The notes under the pieces are model-generated. The model saw only the letters and a list, made by a program, of their open reading frames with translations. It ran no database searches and was not told where the DNA came from. Source: an uncultured Pseudomonadota bacterium (GTDB lineage Bacteria > Pseudomonadota > Gammaproteobacteria > Burkholderiales > Burkholderiaceae). Taken from it: a DNA stretch of 15,830 nucleotides. Shown in pieces: positions 1 to 8,537 of this stretch (within the stretch, counting starts at the first letter, position 1; the number at the start of each line of letters is the position of its first letter). The position numbers and the translations under genes are program-made. The DNA lies in NCBI GenBank assembly GCA_946480245.1, contig CAMLIZ010000105.1, forward strand, positions 1 through 15,830. Reading direction: 5' to 3'.

Positions 1-617
1 ATCACGTGATCGCCCATCTCGCGCATGGCGGCAAGCTCGACATGCAGATCAAGGTGGAGAAGGGCCGCGGCTATGTGCCGGGCAATCTGCGTCGCTACGG
101 AGACGAGCCGACCAAGAGCATCGGCCGCATCGTGCTCGATGCCTCGTTCTCGCCTGTCAGCCGCGTCAGCTATACCGTCGAAAGCGCGCGCGTCGAGCAG
201 CGCACCGACCTCGACAAGCTGGTGATGGAGATCCAGACCAACGGCGCGATCAGCCCGGAAGAAGCGATCCGCGCCTCGGCCAAGATCCTCGTCGAGCAGC
301 TGGCCGTGTTCGCGCAGCTGGAAGGCAGCGAGATCGCAGCTTTCGACCAGCCGGCGCAGCGCAGCGCTCAGTTCGACCCGATCCTGCTGCGTCCCGTGGA
401 CGAGCTCGAACTCACGGTGCGTTCGGCCAACTGTCTGAAGGCCGAAAACATCTACTACATCGGCGACCTGATTCAGCGCACCGAAACCGAGCTGCTGAAG
501 ACGCCGAACCTGGGCCGCAAGTCGCTCAACGAAATCAAGGAAGTGCTGGCTTCGCGTGGGCTCACGCTCGGTGCGCGGCTGGAGAATTGGCCCCCTCAGG
601 GCCTGGACAAGCGCTGA
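1..617 (+). CDS. rpoA: RNA polymerase alpha subunit, 3' part
   Basis: This is the C-terminal part of the RNA polymerase alpha subunit; the gene begins before the window, and the reading frame is open from base 3. The visible part ends the N-terminal dimerisation domain ([10 protein letters not shown] element), crosses an acidic/Gln-rich linker near [20 protein letters not shown], and contains the complete alpha-CTD. The CTD has the UP-element and activator-binding residues of the family: the RSANCLK motif (R265, N268, C269 and K271 in E. coli numbering) and the helix-hairpin-helix [13 protein letters not shown]. It ends in the usual LENWPP tail. It is followed after 68 nt by rplQ, the standard alpha-operon order. 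The GTG at base 6 is an internal Val codon, not a start. Confidence 0.98.
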   Translation, partial: HVIAHLAHGGKLDMQIKVEKGRGYVPGNLRRYGDEPTKSIGRIVLDASFSPVSRVSYTVESARVEQRTDLDKLVMEIQTNGAISPEEAIRASAKILVEQLAVFAQLEGSEIAAFDQPAQRSAQFDPILLRPVDELELTVRSANCLKAENIYYIGDLIQRTETELLKTPNLGRKSLNEIKEVLASRGLTLGARLENWPPQGLDKR

Positions 618-635
618 TCCACAGCGTTCATGTGC

Positions 636-664
636 AACCCCCGGTACCTGATCCGGCCGGGGTT
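636..664 (+). other. imperfect stem-loop between rpoA and rplQ
   Basis: The rpoA-rplQ spacer holds an inverted repeat, left arm 636-644 and right arm 657-664, with one bulged C and a 12-nt loop. No T-run follows, so it does not look like a terminator. It ends a few bases before the rplQ ribosome-binding region. It could affect mRNA stability or rplQ translation, but no role is shown by the sequence. Confidence 0.35.
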
Positions 665-685
665 CAATAAGGATAGGAAAGCACC

Positions 686-1078
686 ATGCGTCACCGCCAC
701 GGCCTTCGCAAACTCAATCGCACCAGTTCGCATCGTCTCGCGATGCTGCGCAACATGTGCGTCTCGCTCCTGCAGCACGAGGCCATCAAGACCACCGTGC
801 CCAAGGCCAAGGAACTGCGCAGCGTCGTCGAGCCGCTGATCACGCTGGCCAAGGAGCCGACGCTGGCCAACCGCCGCCTCGCTTTCGATCGCCTGCGCGA
901 CCGCGATGTGGTCACCAAGCTCTTCAACGAACTCGGCCCGCGCTACCAAACCCGTCCTGGCGGCTACACCCGCATCTTGAAGATGGGTTTCCGCGTCGGC
1001 GACAACGCGCCGATGGCGTTCGTCGAGCTGGTTGATCGTCCTGAACCTGCCGAGGCGGCTGACGCCAGCGCCGAATAA
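686..1078 (+). CDS. rplQ: 50S ribosomal protein L17
   Basis: Ribosomal protein bL17 of the large subunit, 130 aa, the usual length for the family. The protein opens with the diagnostic [17 protein letters not shown], continues with the [18 protein letters not shown] helix region, and ends with the GGYTRILK and VELVDR elements. The C-terminal tail, rich in Ala and Glu, is typical of betaproteobacterial L17. The start is supported by a purine-rich ribosome-binding region (AGGATAGGAAAG, about 670-681) upstream of the ATG. It is the last gene of the alpha operon and is closed by the strong terminator at 1098-1134. Confidence 0.99.
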   Translation: MRHRHGLRKLNRTSSHRLAMLRNMCVSLLQHEAIKTTVPKAKELRSVVEPLITLAKEPTLANRRLAFDRLRDRDVVTKLFNELGPRYQTRPGGYTRILKMGFRVGDNAPMAFVELVDRPEPAEAADASAE

Positions 1079-1097
1079 GCGCGATCTGCACCTCATT

Positions 1098-1134
1098 CAC
1101 AAAGGGCCGGCATTGCCGGCCCTTTGTGTTTCTT
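1098..1134 (+). terminator. strong intrinsic terminator after rplQ
   Basis: A perfect 15-bp inverted repeat (1098-1112 and 1114-1128) folds into a GC-rich hairpin and runs directly into TTTCTT. It lies 19 nt after the rplQ stop and ends the ribosomal alpha operon. No T-run flanks it on the minus side, so it is probably one-directional. Confidence 0.93.
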
Positions 1135-1422
1135 GCGGTCGATTTGCACTACGGGTTGATGCCACTGACGCGCGCCCCGGGTCGCTATAGTGGGTCGAGG
1201 CAGGAATGACGTCGCTGCGCAGGGCCCGGCCGAAGGCCCTCACAACGCTTGTCCATCATCGCCGGACTCAAGACTGCACCGCACCAGCCGCTCGGTTCGC
1301 TCGGCCTCCCGACTCACCTGTTGCGGGCGTAAGCGACGATGCTGGAGGCACTGCGGCGTCTGTGGACCTGTGCGTGCGCGTCGAGGCGGTGCTGCTGATG
1401 GAGCCAGGGCGAAGCGGCAGCC
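1135..1422. other. gap between alpha operon and the minus-strand operon
   Basis: I find no supportable gene here. The only short open frame on the plus strand (ATG at 1206) gives a low-complexity Arg/Ala-rich product and overlaps the end of the minus-strand lipoprotein gene. A TATAGT hexamer at 1186-1191 resembles a -10 box, but the region 17 nt upstream has no good -35. No clear intrinsic terminator for the minus-strand operon, which ends at 1423, is visible; termination may be Rho-dependent. Confidence 0.5.
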
Positions 1423-3144
1423 TCATGGCAGCGCCAGCGTGACGCTGGCACTGCTGGCACCGCGCAAGTCGGCTGGCGCACCGGCTCGGACCCACTGCGC
1501 GCCTGCAGGTGCGCTGCGCTTCCATGCGCGCAGCGCGACCGTGTACACGGCGGTGCCGCCCTGCGTGGTGGCTCCTGTCCCTGCCGGCAACGCGATGTCG
1601 ACATTGCCGCTGCTGCCGATCAGGGCCGCAACGTCGCGCGTGGCGACGATACCGTTCGCATCGCTGACCACCAAGACGGCCGCGTCGAACTGGGCAGCCG
1701 ATCCGCCGGACAGCGCCACCGACAGCAGTCCGCTGCCCACACCGCCGTGCAGCACCGGGGCGGCCGCGGTGAAACTGCTGTTGCCACCCGGCACGACCGT
1801 CAGCGGCACGGCGGCGCCGGCGTCGTCGTAGCGGGTGCCGAAGGCAAGGGCCTGATAGCCGTTGTCGCCCTCGGCGGGCGTCACGTCGCTGAACACCGGT
1901 GCCGCGTTGTCCTGATAGGAGGCCACGCGCAGCGCGCCGCCGGGCAGGAGCGCGGGCTCGGCGACCAAGCCACTGAACGGATCGACGTTCGCCATCTCGA
2001 CCTCGAGCGGCACGTTGTCGCCTGGCAGCGTGCGCGTGAACACCAGCTGCGCTGCAGCCGCGGGCATCGGCGCGGCCAGCGTGACCGCGCCGTCGCCGCC
2101 GGGTTGCAGCACGGGCACCAGCGGAATCGGGCGGGTCGGGTCGTCGGGGTTGTCGCTCAGCGACGTCGGCAGCGCTTCCAGCAGGCCGGCGGGCGCCGCC
2201 GGCACGTTGCGCACCACCATCGTTCGCATGTTGCGGCCGCGAATCACCACATCGAATCGCGCGCCTACAGTCAGCGCAGGCAGCGGGTAAAGGCCGAACG
2301 AGGCGTACTGCGGGCCCAGCGCTACCGGTGTGCTGCGCACGCTGCGCCGGACACGGCCGTCCGCGCTGATGAGCAGGGCGCTGGCCACTACGTCGTGGAT
2401 GCAGTTGTCGGCCGGCGCGCCGTCCGCGCAGAACTGCGAGCGATCGATGAGCCCGATGATCGCGCCGCTGTTGCTCACGTCGTACCACTGCAGCTCCGGC
2501 CGCACGGTGTAGCGCAGCGCGCCGCCCCCTCCGTCAAAGGGAACCAACGTGCGCTCCGCATCCCACTGCACTGTGACGTCGGCGTGGTCGTTGTTGCGCA
2601 CAATGATCGGGCCATCGAGCCGCAAGCCCAGCCGCGTGTCGGGCAACTCGAGTGGCAGCGTTTGTGTGGTGCCGTCGGGCAGCGCGCGGTCCACCTCGTC
2701 GTTGTAGCTGAGCTGCTGATCATGCGCGGCCTGCGCGAGTGGCGCATCGTGCGCCAACAAGAACAGGCGCATCTGGCCGTAGCTGCCCGCGGGCAGCGCC
2801 TGGCCGATGATGAGCGGATGGTTGGTGCCATTGACCAGCGAGAGCAGATCCAGCGTGACAGGCGCGTCGAAGCGCACCACTTGCCACGTGCTGTCGGTGG
2901 CCGACCACGGCTGCTGCGCGTCGGCGTGCAGCGCCACCGCGGTGACGGTGACCCACACGTGGCGGAAGCCGGCGGTTGCGCCACCGGCGATGCTGACCGA
3001 CAACGCCCCCGCCGTACCGGTGTTGCTGCCCGCGCCACTGTCACCACCACCCCCGCCGCCGCATCCTGCGGCGAAGAGCGCAAGCAGTAGCAGCGCCATG
3101 TGCGCGCCCCGGCGCAACCGCCCGAGATCCGTGGCTCCGCTCAT
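1423..3144 (-). CDS. DUF4382 domain-containing lipoprotein
   Basis: Predicted lipoprotein, 573 aa. The N-terminus has an Arg-containing n-region, a hydrophobic stretch and a lipobox ending LFAAGC, with the lipidated cysteine at residue 28, followed by a Gly-rich flexible linker. Residues about 48-215 look like a DUF4382 domain (GFRHVWVTVTAVALHA, then GSYGQMRLFLL), a beta-sandwich found in exported proteins. The rest (about 216-573) is beta-rich, Gly/Ala/Val-rich and without catalytic motifs, which suggests further Ig-like or adhesin-like modules. The start is placed at 3144 because its ATG overlaps the TGA of the acyltransferase gene (ATGA), a sign of translational coupling; an internal ATG at 3099 is possible. 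It is the last gene of the ten-gene operon. Its specific role is unknown; surface or periplasmic display is inferred. Confidence 0.82.
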   Translation of the reverse strand: MSGATDLGRLRRGAHMALLLLALFAAGCGGGGGGDSGAGSNTGTAGALSVSIAGGATAGFRHVWVTVTAVALHADAQQPWSATDSTWQVVRFDAPVTLDLLSLVNGTNHPLIIGQALPAGSYGQMRLFLLAHDAPLAQAAHDQQLSYNDEVDRALPDGTTQTLPLELPDTRLGLRLDGPIIVRNNDHADVTVQWDAERTLVPFDGGGGALRYTVRPELQWYDVSNSGAIIGLIDRSQFCADGAPADNCIHDVVASALLISADGRVRRSVRSTPVALGPQYASFGLYPLPALTVGARFDVVIRGRNMRTMVVRNVPAAPAGLLEALPTSLSDNPDDPTRPIPLVPVLQPGGDGAVTLAAPMPAAAAQLVFTRTLPGDNVPLEVEMANVDPFSGLVAEPALLPGGALRVASYQDNAAPVFSDVTPAEGDNGYQALAFGTRYDDAGAAVPLTVVPGGNSSFTAAAPVLHGGVGSGLLSVALSGGSAAQFDAAVLVVSDANGIVATRDVAALIGSSGNVDIALPAGTGATTQGGTAVYTVALRAWKRSAPAGAQWVRAGAPADLRGASSASVTLALP

Positions 3145-4511
3145 CGTGCCCACACCTCGCCGTCGAGTTCCAACGTGGCGGGCCAGAAGGCTTCGTCCGC
3201 CGACGCAGGCTGTGCCACCGGCACGTTGCAGACCGCATGTCGCAGCTGCTCGAAGCAGCCGCGCACGGAGGCCGCGGCCGTCGCGGCGTCGGGCATCAGT
3301 TGCTCGTCCACCAGCAGCCCGATGCGCAGTTCGCCGTTGTAAGAGACGATCGACACGCCCACCCCCACGCTCATGCCTTGCGGCACGCAGAGCATCAGCT
3401 CGTCCATGCGCACCCCGCCGATGCTGCGCGCTTCCGCTGGCCCGATCACGTTGGTGACGATGACCGTGCAGCGGCGCGAGAAGATGCCGAGCAACACGCT
3501 CTGCAAACGCGCCGGCAGGCAACCGCCGAGCCGTACCAGCGTCAGCGCGAGCTGCCCTTGCAGACCGCGCTTCAGGCTCGTCATGCCGTCAAGCACCGCG
3601 TGCAGGCGTTGCAGCGGATCGTCCAGGTGCACGGGCAGCTCCAGCCCCACCAGGCCGAAGCGGTTGCCCAGCAGATGGGCCTCGCTGTGTGGCCGCATGT
3701 TCAACGGGATCACCGTGCGCACAGGCGCGCTGATCCCGGTGACGCCGCGTGCCTGCAGGTGGCGCCGCAGCACGTCGGCGATCACGGTCAGCATCACGTC
3801 GTTGACGGTGGCGCCGTGGCGCGCCCCGAGGTCGCGCGCCATCGCCAGCGACAGCGGCTCCGACCATGCGACGGTTTTCGCCACGCCGGGCGCGCCCTTC
3901 AGCCGGCTCGGCTTGTCGCGCCGCATGAACAGCATGTGCGCGGCGTCGGCCAGCACGCGCGGTGCGCGGCGCAGCAGCAGCGCCAGGCCGAGCTCCGGGC
4001 GCTCGGCGGCGCGTGCAGGCGGCACGTGCACCTCGCCTTGCGCGATGTCGGTGAGGTCGCCCACCAGGGCCATCAGCGACACGCCATCGGCCAGGCTGTG
4101 ATGCACGCGCATCACCAGCGCCGAGCCGCCGTCCACACCATGCACCAACGAGGCCTGCCACAACGGGCGGTCGTTGGGCAGCGGCAAGCTGGCCTGCGCG
4201 GACATCCAGCTGCGCAGCTCGGCACGGCCTGCGCCGGGCGGCAGTTGCAGCTCCTGCAGATGCCGGGCGACGCTGAAGTGCGGATCCGGAACCCAGCGTG
4301 CGCGCACCCATCCGCGCTGCACACGGTGCGTGAACGGAGCGTGCTGCGCCAGGCGCACCCGCAGCCGAGCTACCACGGCCGCCAGCGGCAGGGGCGCGCG
4401 GAAGCAGAGCGCGAGGTGGATCACCACCAGGTTCTGCGGCGTGTCCATGCGCAGCCATGCATGGTCGGCCGCCGACATCGGCATGGTGTGGGGCTTCACG
4501 CGCGCTTCCAT
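3141..4511 (-). CDS. wax ester synthase/diacylglycerol acyltransferase (WS/DGAT) family protein
   Basis: O-acyltransferase of the bifunctional WS/DGAT family, 456 aa, the usual length. These enzymes transfer an acyl group from acyl-CoA to a long-chain alcohol or a diacylglycerol, making wax esters or triacylglycerol at the inner face of the cytoplasmic membrane. The catalytic motif HHxxxDG is intact (H137, H138, D142, G143 in MRVHHSLADG). The downstream family elements are present: VNDVMLTVIADVL (about 236-248), PLNMRP (269-274), TNVIGPAE (353-360) and a C-terminal WSD1-type region with SVGVGVSIVSYNGEL (381-395). The start lies 3 nt after the preceding stop; in-frame ATGs at 4484 and 4478 are alternatives. 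It sits between a DUF2059 gene and a lipoprotein gene, after two outer-membrane barrels, so its acyl substrate or product may be linked to lipid traffic across the envelope. Substrate preference cannot be read from the sequence. Confidence 0.93.
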   Translation of the reverse strand: MEARVKPHTMPMSAADHAWLRMDTPQNLVVIHLALCFRAPLPLAAVVARLRVRLAQHAPFTHRVQRGWVRARWVPDPHFSVARHLQELQLPPGAGRAELRSWMSAQASLPLPNDRPLWQASLVHGVDGGSALVMRVHHSLADGVSLMALVGDLTDIAQGEVHVPPARAAERPELGLALLLRRAPRVLADAAHMLFMRRDKPSRLKGAPGVAKTVAWSEPLSLAMARDLGARHGATVNDVMLTVIADVLRRHLQARGVTGISAPVRTVIPLNMRPHSEAHLLGNRFGLVGLELPVHLDDPLQRLHAVLDGMTSLKRGLQGQLALTLVRLGGCLPARLQSVLLGIFSRRCTVIVTNVIGPAEARSIGGVRMDELMLCVPQGMSVGVGVSIVSYNGELRIGLLVDEQLMPDAATAAASVRGCFEQLRHAVCNVPVAQPASADEAFWPATLELDGEVWAR

Positions 4512-4514
4512 TCT

Positions 4515-5066
4515 TCAGTTGGGGGTCATGGTGGCGGCGCGCATCTTCAGCGCCACCGCCTGCGTCATTGCCTGCAGCTTGGGGTCGATCTGGGCGCGGC
4601 TCTCGGCGGCGATCCTCTCGCCGTAGCTGCGCTCCATCTGCGGCAGCAACTGCTCGAACTTCTTCTTCACCGGCGACTCGAGCAACGCGACCAACTGACG
4701 CAGCTCTTCCTCGTTGAAGTTCTGGGCCAGCAGCGGACCCAGCACCGGGGCCTTAAGGCGGTCGGCGTTGGCGCGCGCGATCGGCGTGGCCTCGTCGATG
4801 TACTTCTGCACGTCGGTGGCGATGTCCTTCATGGCGGCCTGGTGCTTCTGCTGGCTCACGCGGCCCTGCAGCGCGATGCTGGCCTGCTCCATCGCCGAGC
4901 CGGCCGGCCGCTGCACCATCACCAGCGCCTGCTCTTCGGCGTGCCACAACGCGAGCACGCGGTCGATCAACTTCTGCTTCTCGGGCGACACGGGCTGGTC
5001 GGCGTGGGCCAGCGCACACAGCGCGAATGCTGCAACCAGGACGAAGGGGCGGACCAAGGACTTCAT
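4515..5066 (-). CDS. DUF2059 family exported protein
   Basis: Periplasmic protein of 183 aa. Residues 1-22 form a clear Sec signal peptide with an AHA-D cleavage site. The mature part is helical and charged. Residues about 116-142 carry the DUF2059 signature: NFNEEELRQLVALLESP followed by a basic-hydrophobic helix (FxEEEL...L..fy.sPvgkK in the family). The function of DUF2059 is not established. It starts 9 nt after the FadL-family stop and ends 3 nt before the WS/DGAT start, so it is surely cotranscribed with them. I infer an accessory role in the periplasm for the neighbouring barrels or lipid enzyme. Confidence 0.85.
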   Translation of the reverse strand: MKSLVRPFVLVAAFALCALAHADQPVSPEKQKLIDRVLALWHAEEQALVMVQRPAGSAMEQASIALQGRVSQQKHQAAMKDIATDVQKYIDEATPIARANADRLKAPVLGPLLAQNFNEEELRQLVALLESPVKKKFEQLLPQMERSYGERIAAESRAQIDPKLQAMTQAVALKMRAATMTPN

Positions 5067-5075
5067 GGCAAGGCT

Positions 5076-6695
5076 CTAGAACGGGTGGGTGAGGGAAACG
5101 CCGAAGTAGCGGATGCGGACGCCGCCGGACACGTCGAGCCCGGCGTAGGGGTTGTAGATCACGTTGAAGAAGTTGCTGCAGTTGAGGTTGCAGCTGGTCT
5201 CGGCCGGCAGGTTGAAGCGCGCGCTGGCGTAGCTGGCCCCGATGTCGATGCGCGTGCCTTCCTTGAGCTGATAGCCAAGACCCAGGCTCTTGACCGTGAT
5301 GTCGGGCAGCGGCGCGATCAGGTCCATCGCCGAATCGGGCACCGAGGTCTTGCGCGGCTCGTAGCCGGCGCGCAGCACGATCTTGTCGGTCACCTTCATC
5401 TGCAGCCCCAGGCCCCAGTCGATGGTGTTTTTGTAGCCGCGCGGGATGACCAGCTTGGTGGGATCGGCTTGGCCGAAGATGCGCGCCATCTCCAGCAGCC
5501 GGATCGACTGGTCGAACTGGAAGGTGAGCTTGTCCCAGCGGTTCCAGTTGGTCCAGCCCACATCCAGGTTCAACTGCACGCGATCGAATGCTGCCAGCTT
5601 GATGCCGCCCTGGATGTGCTCCGGATACGGGAGTACGAGCGTCATGTTGCCGGCCTGCACCGGCGGGATCGACGTGGGAAAGCCGAACATCGAGGCCACG
5701 ATCGGCCCCAGCAGGCTGTTGTACATGCCGCGCACGAACAGATCGAGCGTGGGCTCGGCCTGGAACATGTAGCGCCCGGTGAGTACCGTCTTCGAGCCCG
5801 ATTGGTAGGTGAGCCCGGCACCGAACCACGGCGCCGGCTCCCACAGCACGCCGAGGTTGAGTGTGGGATCGGCGGGCGCCGTGGCCTCGAACTGCATCGA
5901 GCCGATCTTGTTGAACGGCCGCAGCCGCCCGCCGCCCTTGCCGTCGCCGCACAGGCCGAAGCCGAACTCGTCGAGCGGGTTGCTGCCGCTGCCGCACCAC
6001 GCGTCCTGCAGCTTGCCGATGATGCCCAGCAGCTTGTTGGGCATGCGCATGTCGGTGTCGAGCCCGAAGCCCTGGTGCGAGATCGGCACGCTGACCCCGA
6101 AGCTCAGCGTGTCGCTGAACTTGTATGCCGCGGTGGGCGACAGGTACACCAGGCGCTGGATCACCACCTTCTTGCCGTCGAACCGGCCGGGGTCGTTCGG
6201 ATCCTTGGTGCGGTCGATGCCCACGGCCTGCGTCACGTAGGCGGCGCTGCCGAAGCTCCAGCGCGAACCCTTGTTGTGAAACGCCAGGCCCAGGCCGGCG
6301 GCCGCGGCCGCCGGCAGGCGCGCCTTCACCACGCCGAAGATCGGCAGGAACAGCGACTGGCTCACCGGCCCGGTGGAGGTGCCGTTCAGCGGATCCTCCT
6401 TCCAGCCGCCGATGTCGAAGCCTTCCGGTTGATGAAAGCTGGCGTAGGGCTTGAACGAGGCGCCGAACACGCTGTCCTGCCGCACATCGCCCTGGATGTG
6501 CGTGAGCCCCGCGGGGTTGAAGTGGATCGCGTCGGTGCCGGGCGGGTCGGCGGTGACCGCGTTGCCGAGCGACATCGCCACCGGGCTGGTGCCGATGTTC
6601 TCGGTCAATGCAGCCTGCGCGGCACCGTGGGCCAGCGACAGCACCGCCGCTGCTGCCGCGGTGCGCCTGCGCAAGGGGCGGGAGCAGGTGAACAT
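5076..6695 (-). CDS. FadL/OmpP1/TodX family outer membrane channel
   Basis: Outer-membrane beta-barrel of the long-chain fatty acid/hydrocarbon channel family, 539 aa (E. coli FadL is about 420 mature residues, so this one has longer loops). A signal peptide ends at AAQA (residue 28). The mature N-terminus carries the family's hatch region: GTSPVAMSLGNAVTADPPG and then HFNPAGL (59-64). The C-terminus is a beta-strand ending in Phe, the BAM recognition feature. Two cysteine pairs (C234/C249 and C502/C506) lie in loop-like segments and may form disulfides. These channels pass hydrophobic substrates through lateral openings. The start could also be the GTG directly before (6698); I prefer the ATG. 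It stands between the 'transporter' barrel and DUF2059, which suggests uptake or export of the lipid handled by the downstream acyltransferase. Confidence 0.92.
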   Translation of the reverse strand: MFTCSRPLRRRTAAAAAVLSLAHGAAQAALTENIGTSPVAMSLGNAVTADPPGTDAIHFNPAGLTHIQGDVRQDSVFGASFKPYASFHQPEGFDIGGWKEDPLNGTSTGPVSQSLFLPIFGVVKARLPAAAAAGLGLAFHNKGSRWSFGSAAYVTQAVGIDRTKDPNDPGRFDGKKVVIQRLVYLSPTAAYKFSDTLSFGVSVPISHQGFGLDTDMRMPNKLLGIIGKLQDAWCGSGSNPLDEFGFGLCGDGKGGGRLRPFNKIGSMQFEATAPADPTLNLGVLWEPAPWFGAGLTYQSGSKTVLTGRYMFQAEPTLDLFVRGMYNSLLGPIVASMFGFPTSIPPVQAGNMTLVLPYPEHIQGGIKLAAFDRVQLNLDVGWTNWNRWDKLTFQFDQSIRLLEMARIFGQADPTKLVIPRGYKNTIDWGLGLQMKVTDKIVLRAGYEPRKTSVPDSAMDLIAPLPDITVKSLGLGYQLKEGTRIDIGASYASARFNLPAETSCNLNCSNFFNVIYNPYAGLDVSGGVRIRYFGVSLTHPF

Positions 6696-6711
6696 CACGC
6701 GCGCCCCGGCC

Positions 6712-7743
6712 TCAGAAATGCAGCGGCATGTTCATCCCGAACGTGAAGTCCGGCGTGTCGCTGGTCAGGCCGACACCGACGCTGAAGTTCACGGTGGTCA
6801 GCGGCGACACGCGCACGCCCAGCCCCCAGTTCACCGACGCGGAGGTTTGCGACGTGGTGCGTGCGGTGGTGATGGTCTGGTCGTCGTTGCGCAGCGTGAG
6901 CTTGCTGCGCCCGGAGATCGACTCCTGGAACGACAGGCTGGTGGAGATGCTGTACGACAAGGCATAGGCGAAGCCGGCGCCGAAGCCGAGCGCCGGGCCG
7001 GGTCGCACCTCAGTGAGCGTGCGCGTGCCGCGCCGCTGCTCCAGGTGCTTGGCCGGTGCGCCGAGCGTGAAGTTGAGCGAGCCGAACAAGGCCACCGGGT
7101 CGACGATCTTGGACGCGTTGGCGCCCAGCGTCAGCGCCGCATAGCCGGCACCGGTGCCCAAGCCTTGGCCGTCGATCGTCTTGAACGGGCTGCGGCCGGT
7201 GGGCAGGCGCAATGCGGCCGTTGTGGTGAGCGTGGGCAGGTCGCGGCTCAACGCGAAAGGCTGGAAGCGAGCGCCCAGCGAGATGTCGCCGAACGCATTG
7301 GTCAGACCCGAGAAGGTCTCCGACTGCGAGTAGCGGCTGACCAGCGGAACGGTGGCGTTGCCGGTCAGGTTGTCGGCCAGGCCGTAGTCGGCCGAGACGG
7401 TGTTGGTGATCGTGTGGCCGCGCGTGTTGGTGAGCGCGAAGTTGCTGATCTGCCCGGTGTCGCTGAAGCTGACGTCGATGGTCTGCTGGCCGATGTACGA
7501 GTACGTGAGGTCGTAGGTGGCGGCGATCTTGCCTTTGCGGATCAGCGAGTACTGCTTGTCCGTTGCGGTGAGGGTTTCCTTCAGCAGCTTGGCCTGGTCC
7601 ACGTCGCCTTCCTGCTTGCCGAGCGCCTCGCGGGCGGCGTCGGTGCTGGGGTTGGTGGTCGACGTGGCAGTCTGTGCAAGGGCGGTGCCGGCCAGCAGCG
7701 CCAGGGCTGCGGCCGCGCAGAGGCGGGAGGTCGAGGAGATCAT
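6712..7743 (-). CDS. outer-membrane beta-barrel 'transporter'-type protein
   Basis: Exported beta-barrel-like protein, 343 aa. A signal peptide ends at TALA-Q (residue 23). A short polar, helix-prone segment follows (about 25-70: PSTDAAREALGKQEGDVDQ, then KLLKETL). After it come regularly alternating strands: TYDLTYSYIG, TITNTVSADYGLADNLTGNA, GDISLGARFQPF, SVGVGLTSDTPDFTFG. The last residue is Phe, as in BAM-inserted barrels. It resembles proteins annotated simply as 'transporter' near Phenol_MetA_deg-type barrels. Its ATG overlaps the TGA of the C39 peptidase gene (ATGA), implying translational coupling between peptidase and barrel. Substrate unknown; a pore for products of the upstream secreted proteins or for lipids is inference only. 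Confidence 0.75.
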   Translation of the reverse strand: MISSTSRLCAAAALALLAGTALAQTATSTTNPSTDAAREALGKQEGDVDQAKLLKETLTATDKQYSLIRKGKIAATYDLTYSYIGQQTIDVSFSDTGQISNFALTNTRGHTITNTVSADYGLADNLTGNATVPLVSRYSQSETFSGLTNAFGDISLGARFQPFALSRDLPTLTTTAALRLPTGRSPFKTIDGQGLGTGAGYAALTLGANASKIVDPVALFGSLNFTLGAPAKHLEQRRGTRTLTEVRPGPALGFGAGFAYALSYSISTSLSFQESISGRSKLTLRNDDQTITTARTTSQTSASVNWGLGVRVSPLTTVNFSVGVGLTSDTPDFTFGMNMPLHF

Positions 7744-8507
7744 TGCTTGCGGAGATTGAAGATGCCGAGTCCCGCCTGCACGGCGCGCTGCAGGGCTTCG
7801 GTACGGTCGAGGGAGGGCAGTACGGCGTCGTTGCGCACCATGTCGCTGTCGATCACGCCGAGTTCATGGTCGGTGAGCGCAAGTTTGGAAAGCGTGGTCG
7901 GGTGGTCCTTCGGCGGGTAGAGCAGGAACAAGGTGTTGCGATCCCACAGCGTCGCGAACTCCTCGGTGGAAAAGACGATATGACCGACCGACGGGTCGGC
8001 GATGAACACGCGGCCGTTACGCACGCCACGCACCACCACGAAGTGCTTGAAGCCGGCGTAGTCGATCGGCACGATGCCCGGTTGCTTCAGCTCGCCCAGG
8101 TCCTTCATGTCCGCACGAAAGCCCGCTGCATCGGCACCCACCGAGTGCACGTAGCGCTTCATGTCCAGCAGCGAGAAACCGCGGCGCGCGATGATCTTGT
8201 CGCGCTCGCCGTAGGCCAGCATGCCTTCCATCGCCTGCTCCTCGGTGACTTGCACGCCGAGGTAGTTGTTCATCACCGTGACCAGCGCGGCCGAGCCGCA
8301 GCTGTAGTCATAGGCCTGGTGCACGATGTTCTCGAACTTGAACTCCGAGTACGGCTTGATGGGCGCCGGCTCGGGCGTCACGCCGCCGCCCACGCGCGCC
8401 ATCGGCAGCTCGAACTGGTCCTTTGGCTGAGGCTGCGGCGGCAGCTTCTCGCTCATGCCGGCGCCGCCGATCGCAGCGGCCAACACGCCGAGCAGGATCA
8501 TCCACAT
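7740..8507 (-). CDS. stand-alone C39-family cysteine peptidase
   Basis: Papain-like cysteine peptidase of family C39, 255 aa, without the ABC-transporter domains carried by bacteriocin-exporting C39 proteins. Residues 1-17 are hydrophobic (MWMILLGVLAAAIGG) and would act as a signal or membrane anchor, placing the enzyme in the periplasm. The catalytic set is visible: Q64 for the oxyanion hole, C70 in YDYSCGSAAL, H155 in GFKHFVVVRG and D171 in VFIADPSVG. The start is fixed by a GAGGAG ribosome-binding site (8515-8520) 7 nt before the ATG. C39 enzymes typically cut after double-glycine leaders. The four upstream genes encode exported proteins with a related LxxVxG motif, making them candidate substrates. 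The last 60 residues (after YPPKDHP) are outside the peptidase core and unassigned. Confidence 0.9.
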   Translation of the reverse strand: MWMILLGVLAAAIGGAGMSEKLPPQPQPKDQFELPMARVGGGVTPEPAPIKPYSEFKFENIVHQAYDYSCGSAALVTVMNNYLGVQVTEEQAMEGMLAYGERDKIIARRGFSLLDMKRYVHSVGADAAGFRADMKDLGELKQPGIVPIDYAGFKHFVVVRGVRNGRVFIADPSVGHIVFSTEEFATLWDRNTLFLLYPPKDHPTTLSKLALTDHELGVIDSDMVRNDAVLPSLDRTEALQRAVQAGLGIFNLRKQ

Positions 8508-8537
8508 GCCGCTACTCCTCGAGGTTCGATGCGGGTG

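Noticed and set aside
1206..1442. Short plus-strand open frame after the TATAGT box
   Set aside because: The product has no recognisable feature and overlaps the 3' end of the lipoprotein gene; the AGGA is directly next to the ATG, a poor ribosome-binding spacing.
3237..6746. Very long plus-strand open frame (1169 codons) across several minus-strand genes
   Set aside because: It is antisense to the WS/DGAT, DUF2059 and FadL-type genes. Its product is His/Gln/Arg/Ala-rich with no domain or signal, as expected for a high-GC shadow frame.
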